From Sphingomonas sp. (lineage in GTDB: Bacteria > Pseudomonadota > Alphaproteobacteria > Sphingomonadales > Sphingomonadaceae), in the NCBI RefSeq assembly GCF_019635455.1, contig NZ_JAHBZJ010000006.1, forward strand, positions 1 through 64,000: 64,000 nt of DNA. Reading direction: 5' to 3'. The position numbers and the translations under genes are program-made. Below the pieces are notes generated by a model. That model did not search any database, was not told the origin of the DNA, and saw nothing but the letters and a program-made list of their open reading frames with translations. Numbering within the stretch: position 1 is the stretch's first letter; every line of letters starts with the position of its first letter. Shown here one piece after another: positions 54,942-61,662 of the stretch.

Positions 54942-56438
54942 ATGCGCACGATCGACCATGTGATTGCTGGAGCCAGCGGCGGCGCGGCAACCCGCTTTGC
55001 CGATGTTTTCGATCCCAATACCGGCAAGGTGCAGGCGCGGGTTCCGCTCGGCGTGCAGGCTGATCTGGACGCGGCGATGGGCAAGGCGCTGGCGGCGCAG
55101 CCCGGCTGGGCGGCGACCAACCCGCAACGGCGCGCGCGCGTCATGTTCGCGTTCAAGGCGCTGGTCGAAAAGAACATGGAGGAGCTGGCGCGCCTGCTCA
55201 GCTCCGAACATGGCAAGGTGATCGCCGATGCGAAGGGCGATGTGCAGCGCGGGCTGGAGGTGATCGAATTCGCCTGCGGCATCCCCCATGTGCTGAAGGG
55301 CGAATATACCCAGGGCGCGGGTCCCGGCATCGACGTCTATTCGATGCGCCAGCCGCTGGGCGTGGTTGCCGGCATCACGCCGTTCAACTTCCCGGCGATG
55401 ATCCCGATGTGGATGTTCGGCGTCGCCATCGCCTGCGGCAACGCCTTCATCCTGAAGCCCAGCGAGCGCGACCCCAGCGTTCCCGTCCGCCTCGCCGAAC
55501 TGATGCTGGAGGCCGGCCTGCCCGAGGGCGTGCTTCAGGTCGTCCATGGCGACAAGGAAATGGTCGATGCGATCCTCGACCATCCGGAGATCAAGGCGGT
55601 GAGCTTCGTCGGCTCCTCCGACATCGCGCATTATGTCTACCGGCGCGGCGTCGCGGCGGGCAAGCGGGTCCAGGCGATGGGCGGCGCGAAGAATCACGGC
55701 ATCGTCATGCCCGATGCCGACCTCGATCAGGTGGTGAACGACCTTTCCGGCGCGGCGTTCGGATCGGCGGGCGAGCGCTGCATGGCGCTCCCGGTCGTCG
55801 TCCCGGTCGGCGAGAAGACCGCGACCGCACTGCGCGAAAAGCTGCTCCCCGCGATCGAGGGGCTGCGGGTCGGCGTCTCCACCGATGCCGACGCGCATTA
55901 CGGCCCGGTGGTCACCGCCGCGCACCGCGCGAAGATCGAGAATTACATCCAGATGGGCGTCGATGAGGGCGCCGAACTGGTGGTCGATGGTCGCGGTTTC
56001 AGCCTTCAGGGGCATGAGGAGGGCTTCTTCATCGGCCCCAGCCTGTTCGACCGGGTGACGCCACAGATGCGCACCTATCAGGAGGAAATCTTCGGTCCGG
56101 TGCTCCAGATGGTGCGCGCCGACAGTTTCGAAGACGCGCTGCGCCTGCCGAGCGAGCATCCGTACGGCAATGGCGTCGCGATCTTCACCCGCAACGGCCA
56201 TGCCGCGCGCGAGTTCGCGCAGCGCGTCAACGTCGGCATGGTCGGCATCAACGTGCCGATCCCGGTGCCGGTCGCCTATCACACCTTTGGCGGGTGGAAG
56301 CGCAGCGCGTTCGGTGACACCAACCAGCACGGCATGGAGGGCGTCAAGTTCTTCACCAAGGTGAAGACCGTGACCCAGCGCTGGCCCGACGGCAGCGTCG
56401 CGGGCGAGAACGCGTTCGTCATTCCCACGATGGGGTAA
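54942..56438 (+). CDS. mmsA: methylmalonate-semialdehyde dehydrogenase (CoA-acylating)
   Basis: 498 residues. PFNFPAMIPMWMFG, VGSSDIAHYVYRRG and the nucleophile in GSAGERCMALPVV mark the CoA-acylating MMSDH group rather than ordinary aldehyde dehydrogenases; the C-terminal FGGWKRSAFGDTNQHG agrees. It converts methylmalonate semialdehyde to propionyl-CoA, the last step of valine degradation. AGGAGG lies a few bases before the ATG at 54942; the earlier in-frame start is not conserved. It is the first gene of the valine-catabolism group and is four bases before the acyl-CoA dehydrogenase gene. Confidence 0.95.
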   Translation: MRTIDHVIAGASGGAATRFADVFDPNTGKVQARVPLGVQADLDAAMGKALAAQPGWAATNPQRRARVMFAFKALVEKNMEELARLLSSEHGKVIADAKGDVQRGLEVIEFACGIPHVLKGEYTQGAGPGIDVYSMRQPLGVVAGITPFNFPAMIPMWMFGVAIACGNAFILKPSERDPSVPVRLAELMLEAGLPEGVLQVVHGDKEMVDAILDHPEIKAVSFVGSSDIAHYVYRRGVAAGKRVQAMGGAKNHGIVMPDADLDQVVNDLSGAAFGSAGERCMALPVVVPVGEKTATALREKLLPAIEGLRVGVSTDADAHYGPVVTAAHRAKIENYIQMGVDEGAELVVDGRGFSLQGHEEGFFIGPSLFDRVTPQMRTYQEEIFGPVLQMVRADSFEDALRLPSEHPYGNGVAIFTRNGHAAREFAQRVNVGMVGINVPIPVPVAYHTFGGWKRSAFGDTNQHGMEGVKFFTKVKTVTQRWPDGSVAGENAFVIPTMG

Positions 56439-56442
56439 GGGC

Positions 56443-57585
56443 ATGAGCCAGTTCGACCTGACCGACGACCAGCGCGAGATCCAGGATCTCGCGCGCCGCT
56501 TCACCGCCGACCGCATCACCCCCTTCGCGGCGGAGTGGGACGAGAATAGCCATTATCCCGTCGATGTCTGGAAGGCGGTGGGCGAACTTGGCTTCGGCGC
56601 GATCTACGTGTCCGAGGAGTCGGGCGGAATCGGCCTCGGTCGGCTGGAGGCGGCGCTGATCATGGAGGCGATGGCCTATGGCTGCCCCGCGACCAGCGCG
56701 TACATCTCGATCCACAACATGGCCGCGTGGATGATCGACCGGTTCGGCGGACAGGAGATTAAGGACCGTTTCCTCCCCGACCTGGTCAGCATGGAAAAGA
56801 TCGCCAGCTACTGCCTGACCGAACCCGGATCGGGTTCGGACGCCGCCGCGCTCAAGACGAGCGCGCGCCGCGACGGCGACCATTATGTCATCAACGGCAC
56901 CAAGCAGTTCATCTCGGGCGCGGGCTATAACGACGTCTATGTCTGCATGGTCCGTACCGGCGAGGAAAAGGCGAAGGGCATCACCTGTCTGGTGGTGGAG
57001 AAGGACACGCCCGGCCTGTCATTCGGCGCGCCGGAAAAGAAGCTTGGCTGGAACGCCTCACCCACTGCCCAGGTGATCTTCGAGGATTGCCGCGTGCCGG
57101 TGGAAAACCGCGTCGGCGCGGAGGGGGAGGGGTTCCGCTTCGCGATGGCCGGGCTTGACGGCGGGCGGCTCAACATCGGGGCCTGCTCATTGGGCGGTGC
57201 GCAACGCTGTCTCGACGAGGCGATCGCCTATACCAGGGACCGCCAGCAGTTCGGCCAGCCGGTGGCGGACTTCCAGAATACGCAGTTCACGCTCGCCGAC
57301 ATGGCGACCGATCTGGAGGCTGCGCGCGCCCTGCTCTACCTTGCCGCCGCCAAGGTGTCCGCCAATGCGCCGGACAAGTCGCGCTTTTCCGCGATGGCGA
57401 AGCGGCTGGCGACCGACAACGGCTCCAGCATCGTCGATCGCGCGCTCCAGCTGCATGGCGGCTATGGCTATCTGCGCGACTATCCGATCGAACGCTTCTG
57501 GCGCGACCTGCGCGTCCACTCGATCCTCGAAGGCACCAATCAGGTGATGCGGATGATCGTCGGGCGGGAGCTGACGCGGCAGTGA
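56443..57585 (+). CDS. acyl-CoA dehydrogenase, probable isobutyryl-CoA dehydrogenase
   Basis: 380 residues. SYCLTEPGSGSDAAAL, the FAD-binding FISGAGYNDVY, DRQQFGQPVADFQ and LQLHGGYGYLRDYPIERFWRD are family signatures; the base glutamate is in ILEGTNQVM near the C-terminus, as in short branched-chain enzymes. It oxidises isobutyryl-CoA to methacrylyl-CoA in valine degradation and passes electrons to ETF. The assignment to isobutyryl-CoA comes from its position between mmsA and the 3-hydroxyisobutyryl-CoA hydrolase gene. Confidence 0.92.
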   Translation: MSQFDLTDDQREIQDLARRFTADRITPFAAEWDENSHYPVDVWKAVGELGFGAIYVSEESGGIGLGRLEAALIMEAMAYGCPATSAYISIHNMAAWMIDRFGGQEIKDRFLPDLVSMEKIASYCLTEPGSGSDAAALKTSARRDGDHYVINGTKQFISGAGYNDVYVCMVRTGEEKAKGITCLVVEKDTPGLSFGAPEKKLGWNASPTAQVIFEDCRVPVENRVGAEGEGFRFAMAGLDGGRLNIGACSLGGAQRCLDEAIAYTRDRQQFGQPVADFQNTQFTLADMATDLEAARALLYLAAAKVSANAPDKSRFSAMAKRLATDNGSSIVDRALQLHGGYGYLRDYPIERFWRDLRVHSILEGTNQVMRMIVGRELTRQ

Positions 57586-57602
57586 GGGGGCCTTCCATCC
57601 GC

Positions 57603-57675
57603 GTTCCTGCGAAAGCGGGAAGGCAGAGCCACCGGTGCGGCGCTCGCGACTCTGGGTTCCTGCGTCCGCAGGAGC
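57603..57675. repeat. REP-like palindromic element
   Basis: Two short stem-loops lie in the gap between genes: TTCCTGC-GAAA-GCGGGAA (57604-57621) and TTCCTGCG-TC-CGCAGGAG (57658-57674), with sequence in between. Both share TTCCTGCG, in the style of the intergenic palindromes scattered through sphingomonad genomes. It sits inside the valine operon and overlaps the ribosome site of the next gene. Confidence 0.6.
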
Positions 57676-57682
57676 AAAAGTT

Positions 57683-58726
57683 ATGACCGACGATGTGCTG
57701 ATCCATGTCGAGGGTGCGGTCGGCCGCATCCGCCTCAACCGGCCAAAGGCGATCCACGCGCTCAACACCGCGATGTGCGCCGCCGTGTTGGAGGCGCTCA
57801 AGGCCTGGCGCGAAGATACGGCGGTCGAGGCGGTGATGATCGACCATGCCGAGGGTCGGGGGTTCTGCGCCGGCGGCGACATCCGCATGATCGCGGAAAG
57901 CGGCGCGGGCGATGGCAGCGCCGCGCGTGAATTCTTCCGTACCGAATATGCCATGAACCACGCGCTGTTCACCTATGTGAAGCCGATCGTCGCGTTCATG
58001 GACGGCATCACGATGGGCGGCGGCGTCGGGATCAGCCAGCCGGCGAAATATCGCGTCGCGACCGAGAATACGAAGCTGGCGATGCCCGAAACCGGGATCG
58101 GCCTGTTCCCGGATGTCGGCGGCGGCTGGTATCTCTCGCGCCTGCCCGGCCGGATCGGCCAGTATCTGGCGCTGACCGGCCACCGGCTAGACGGGGCGGA
58201 GTGTCTCGCGCTCGGCCTCGCGACCCATTATCTGGATGCCGACCGGCTGGATGCGGCAAAGGCGCGCATCCTCGCCGAGCCGCAGGGACTTGCCGCGATC
58301 CTCGACGCGTTCGCCGCGCCCGCGCCCGATGCGCGCATCCTCGCGCATCGCGACGTGATCGACCGGTTGTTCGCGTCCGACCGGCTCGAGGATATCCTCG
58401 CCGCGCTGCGGGCGGACGGCGGCGACTGGGCCGCGCAGACGCTCGCGACGCTTGAGACCAAGTCGCCGCAGACGATGAAGGTCAGCCTGAAGCTGCTGCT
58501 CGACGGCGCGACCATGCCGACATTCGAGGACGAGATGCGGCAGGAGTTCGCGGTCGGTTGCCGCGTCGTCCAGCGCCACGATTTCATCGAGGGCGTCCGC
58601 GCGGTGATCGTCGACAAGGACAATGCACCCCGCTGGAACCCCGCGCGGCCAGAGGATGTCAGCGATCACCTGATCGACCAGATCTTCGCGCCGCTGCCCG
58701 ATGGTGAGGCGTGGGCGCCGGCGTGA
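57683..58726 (+). CDS. 3-hydroxyisobutyryl-CoA hydrolase (crotonase family)
   Basis: 347 residues, the length of HIBCH rather than simple hydratases (about 260). HAEGRGFCAGGDI, DGITMGGGVGIS and PETGIGLFPDVGGGWYLSR are the HIBCH forms of the CoA-binding and catalytic blocks. It hydrolyses 3-hydroxyisobutyryl-CoA to the free acid in valine degradation. The ATG at 57683 follows GGAGCAAAAG. It is preceded by the REP-like repeat and followed by a separate enoyl-CoA hydratase gene. The region after about residue 230 is family-typical. Confidence 0.93.
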   Translation: MTDDVLIHVEGAVGRIRLNRPKAIHALNTAMCAAVLEALKAWREDTAVEAVMIDHAEGRGFCAGGDIRMIAESGAGDGSAAREFFRTEYAMNHALFTYVKPIVAFMDGITMGGGVGISQPAKYRVATENTKLAMPETGIGLFPDVGGGWYLSRLPGRIGQYLALTGHRLDGAECLALGLATHYLDADRLDAAKARILAEPQGLAAILDAFAAPAPDARILAHRDVIDRLFASDRLEDILAALRADGGDWAAQTLATLETKSPQTMKVSLKLLLDGATMPTFEDEMRQEFAVGCRVVQRHDFIEGVRAVIVDKDNAPRWNPARPEDVSDHLIDQIFAPLPDGEAWAPA

Positions 58727-58744
58727 TGTTCGCTTTCCTACAAT

Positions 58745-58797
58745 GGCCGGCTTGTGCGAGCACCATCAGCGGTGATCCCGGCCCCGCAGCGCCGGCC
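58745..58797. other. structured spacer between hydrolase and hydratase genes
   Basis: GGCCGGC (58745-58751) and GCCGGCC (58791-58797) can pair around a loop that itself holds CACC-ATCAGC-GGTG (58761-58774). No T-run follows. Confidence 0.35.
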
Positions 58798-58854
58798 GGT
58801 TAGCCGACGCCAACGCGTAAATAAGCCAATTTTGGTCAACTTCGGGAGTATTCC

Positions 58855-59631
58855 GTGGCCGATTACAACAGTATCCTCGTCGAACAGCGCGGCGCCGTCA
58901 CGCTGGTCACGCTCAATCGCCCGCAGGCGCTGAACGCGCTGAACAGCGAGGTTCTGGGTGAATTGCTCGATGCGTTCGCCGCGTTCGACGCCGACCCCTC
59001 ACAGGGGTGCGCGGTGCTGACCGGCAGCGAAAAGGCGTTCGCCGCCGGCGCCGACATCAAGGAGATGCAGGCACAGGGCTTCGCCGACATGTACGGGCAT
59101 GATTTCTTCGCGGGCTGGGACCGGTTCACCCGCACGCGCAAGCCGGTGATCGCCGCCGTGTCCGGCTTCGCGCTCGGCGGCGGGTGCGAGCTGGCGATGA
59201 TGTGCGACTTCATCCTCGCCGCCGACACCGCGAAGTTCGGCCAGCCCGAGATCAAGCTCGCCGTCGCCCCCGGCATGGGCGGTTCGCAGCGACTGACCCG
59301 TGCGGTGGGCAAGTCCAAGGCGATGGAAATGTGCCTCACCGGCCGGATGATGGACGCCGCCGAGGCCGAGCGCGCGGGCCTGGTCAGCCGCATCGTCCCC
59401 GCCGCCGATCTGATGGACGAGGCGATGAAGACCGCCGCGACGATCGCCGGCATGGCCCCGCTTGCGGTGCTGGCGAACAAGGAGATGGTCAACACCGCCT
59501 ATGAAACCACGCTCGCACAGGGTGTCCAGTTCGAACGGCGGCTGTTCCACGGCCTGTTCGGCAGCGCCGACCAGAAGGAGGGCATGGCCGCCTTTGTCGA
59601 AAAGCGCCCGGGGAAGTGGACCGGAAAATAA
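58855..59631 (+). CDS. enoyl-CoA hydratase
   Basis: 258 residues. The start is GTG at 58855, seven bases after GGGAG. Both catalytic glutamates of the hydratase are present: in [14 protein letters not shown] and in [30 protein letters not shown] and [11 protein letters not shown] form the CoA pocket. It adds water to 2-enoyl-CoA, here most likely methacrylyl-CoA in valine degradation. It follows the HIBCH gene after a 128-base structured spacer, so it may have its own promoter. Confidence 0.93.
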   Translation: MADYNSILVEQRGAVTLVTLNRPQALNALNSEVLGELLDAFAAFDADPSQGCAVLTGSEKAFAAGADIKEMQAQGFADMYGHDFFAGWDRFTRTRKPVIAAVSGFALGGGCELAMMCDFILAADTAKFGQPEIKLAVAPGMGGSQRLTRAVGKSKAMEMCLTGRMMDAAEAERAGLVSRIVPAADLMDEAMKTAATIAGMAPLAVLANKEMVNTAYETTLAQGVQFERRLFHGLFGSADQKEGMAAFVEKRPGKWTGK

Positions 59632-59664
59632 AGCGATTACTGGTACTTGCTTGCGACAGGTTGA

Positions 59665-59689
59665 GGATCGCGGCCGATGATCGCTCGTT
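59665..59689 (+). promoter_or_regulatory. possible EcfG-type stress promoter
   Basis: GGATC (59665-59669) and CGTT (59686-59689) with a 16-base spacer, one mismatch from the GGAAC/CGTT pattern of the alphaproteobacterial general stress sigma factor. It is 39 bases before the ATG of the small disordered protein. Confidence 0.3.
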
Positions 59690-59728
59690 GTCGATGTGGA
59701 GTGGGGCAATCGACAGGAGACGGATGCG

Positions 59729-59905
59729 ATGGACGAACGTAACGCGGGTCAGACCCCGAACCCCGGTGGCGAGCAGATTCAGCAGCATAACCAGACGCTC
59801 GACCAGCAGCAAAATCGTCAGCGGCAACAGCAGCGCGACGACGCTACGGACGCCGATCCGGATCGCCGCAAGGGCGACATGGACGGCGAACAGCCCGACC
59901 GCTGA
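59729..59905 (+). CDS. small hydrophilic disordered protein
   Basis: 58 residues, rich in Gln, Asp, Asn and Arg (HNQTLDQQQNRQRQQQRDD), with no hydrophobic core or Cys. AGGAG lies nine bases before the ATG, and a strong terminator follows 19 bases after the stop, which argues that the frame is real. Small proteins of this look are often made under general stress in sphingomonads. No family recognised. Confidence 0.62.
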   Translation: MDERNAGQTPNPGGEQIQQHNQTLDQQQNRQRQQQRDDATDADPDRRKGDMDGEQPDR

Positions 59906-59924
59906 GGCGCGGTCAAACTGACTG

Positions 59925-59957
59925 AAAAGGGGGCCGCAGTTCGGTCCCCTTTTTTTC
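59925..59957 (+). terminator. intrinsic terminator after the small disordered protein
   Basis: AAAAGGGGGCCG (59925-59936) and CGGTCCCCTTTT (59942-59953), one G:T pair, then more T residues. Confidence 0.88.
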
Positions 59958-60006
59958 GTCCGGTCCGTGATGCGGCGCGATCGGCTGTTCGTGCGTTGGA
60001 CCGGGC

Positions 60007-60840
60007 ATGAAACGACTTTGGTTCATTACCAATCCCCGGTCCGGCTCGGCGGCATCGGAAAAATGCGAAGCGATCGAGGCGGTGTTTGCCGATCGCGGGC
60101 TTCATCTGGCCGGTCGCACGCGCTTTCCCGATCAGCCACTGCCCAAGGTCGCCGATCTGGAGGCGGCGCATATCGACACGGTGGTGCTGTTCGCCGGCGA
60201 CGGCACGATCAACGCGGCGCTGTGCGCGCTCGCCGGATGGGACGGGGCTTTTCTCATTCTGCCCGGTGGTACGATGAACATGCTTGCCCGCGTGCTGCAC
60301 GGCGATGCGGCGCCCGATGCGATCATCCATGCCGCGCATGCCGATCTCCGCCGGGTCGCCCTGCCGGTGGTCGAGGCAGGTCCGCACCGCGCCTTTGTCG
60401 GCCTGATCCTCGGTCCCGCCGCGCAATGGGGACGCGCGCGTGAGGCGGCACGGCGCGGGCGGCTCGCGCGCGTCCTGGGCGCTGCGCGCAACGCGTGGCG
60501 GCGCACCTTTGGGCGTGGCATCCGCATCGACGGCGTACCGGGCATGATCGATGCGTATCAGGCGGTCTTCATCGCACCCCATGCGGACGGGCTGGACGTT
60601 GCGGCGATCGACGCGCGCGACTGGCGATCGATCGTGGAACTGGGCTGGTCGTGGCTCACCGGCGACTGGCTTGCCGCGCGTGCCGTGACCGATCGGCGCG
60701 CCACCCGGGTGCGCCCGCATACCCGGCGCGCGTTGCTGGCGCTGTTCGACGGCGAGCCCGTGACCATACGATCGGGCATCGAAATCGCTGGCGGCATGAC
60801 TCCCCCGATCTTTCTGACCACGCGGGAGGGCGATGCATGA
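60007..60840 (+). CDS. diacylglycerol/lipid kinase-like protein
   Basis: 277 residues. TNPRSGSA at the start, LFAGDGTINAAL (family GGDGT) and LPGGTMNMLAR are the ATP-binding blocks of the DAGK catalytic family. The first Gly of GGDGT is Ala. Members phosphorylate diacylglycerol, sphingosine or other lipids. The C-terminal half is less typical of YegS-type kinases, so the lipid cannot be named; sphingolipids occur in this group of bacteria. Its stop overlaps the start of the phosphoesterase gene (ATGA). Confidence 0.85.
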   Translation: MKRLWFITNPRSGSAASEKCEAIEAVFADRGLHLAGRTRFPDQPLPKVADLEAAHIDTVVLFAGDGTINAALCALAGWDGAFLILPGGTMNMLARVLHGDAAPDAIIHAAHADLRRVALPVVEAGPHRAFVGLILGPAAQWGRAREAARRGRLARVLGAARNAWRRTFGRGIRIDGVPGMIDAYQAVFIAPHADGLDVAAIDARDWRSIVELGWSWLTGDWLAARAVTDRRATRVRPHTRRALLALFDGEPVTIRSGIEIAGGMTPPIFLTTREGDA

Positions 60841-61586
60841 CCCGGCTGTTCCATGTCAGCGACATTCATTTCGGCGCAGAGGATGTCGCCGCGCTCGACT
60901 GGTTCGCACGGACGGTGCGCGACGAGCGGCCCGACGCGATCGTGATGACCGGCGACCTGACGATGCGCGCGCGCAAGCATGAGTTCGACGCGGCCGCCGC
61001 CTGGCTCGAAGGGCTTGGCCGCCCGGTGACGGTCGAGGTGGGCAATCACGACCTGCCCTATTTCAACCTGTGGGCGCGCTTCGTCATGCCCTATCGCCGC
61101 TATCGGGCGCTGGAGCGGATGATCGAACGTCCGCTCGACCTGGATGGCGTGACGATCGTCCCGCTCAAGACGACGGCACGGTTTCAGCTGCGGTTCAACT
61201 GGTCAAAGGGTCATGTGGGTGCGCGCGCGCTGGCGGAGGCGCTGGCGCTGGCGGACCGCGCCCCGCCGGAACATCAGGTGCTGATCGCGTGCCACCATCC
61301 GCTGATCGAGGCGGGAACGCGCGGCACGTCGCGCACGCGCGGTGGCCGGCGCGCGCTACAGGCACTGACGCGGGCCGGTGCGCATGCCGTGCTGACCGGC
61401 CATGTCCATGATCCGTTCGATATCGAACATCGCAGCGACGGGCGCGTGGTGCGACTGATCGGCGCGGGAACCCTGTCCGAACGGGTGCGCGAAAGCCCGC
61501 CATCGTTCAACGAACTGCGGATCGGGCCAGAGGGTATCGTCACGATCGCCCGCCGCATGGGCGCGCCGGATACCCCGCTTGGCTGA
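60837..61586 (+). CDS. metallophosphoesterase (calcineurin-like)
   Basis: 249 residues. All dinuclear metal-site blocks are present in order: DIHFG, GDLTM, GNHDLP, CHHPL and GHVHD. This is the class III cyclic-nucleotide phosphodiesterase-like branch, cytoplasmic. The substrate is unknown; coupling to the lipid-kinase-like gene suggests a phospholipid or phospho-headgroup, which is inference. It ends 76 bases before the convergent autotransporter. Confidence 0.9.
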   Translation: MTRLFHVSDIHFGAEDVAALDWFARTVRDERPDAIVMTGDLTMRARKHEFDAAAAWLEGLGRPVTVEVGNHDLPYFNLWARFVMPYRRYRALERMIERPLDLDGVTIVPLKTTARFQLRFNWSKGHVGARALAEALALADRAPPEHQVLIACHHPLIEAGTRGTSRTRGGRRALQALTRAGAHAVLTGHVHDPFDIEHRSDGRVVRLIGAGTLSERVRESPPSFNELRIGPEGIVTIARRMGAPDTPLG

Positions 61587-61603
61587 CCCCGTTTGGCTGA
61601 GTG

Positions 61604-61638
61604 AAAATGAAACGGCCGCCCCCATCGGGGACGGCCGT
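61604..61638 (-). terminator. intrinsic terminator of the autotransporter gene, perhaps bidirectional
   Basis: On the minus strand ACGGCCGTCCCC, loop GAT and GGGGGCGGCCGT (61638-61612) form a long stem followed by TTTCATTTTC. On the plus strand the same stem lacks a T-run. Confidence 0.8.
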
Positions 61639-61662
61639 CGCATTGTGTCGTCGTGACGGCGA

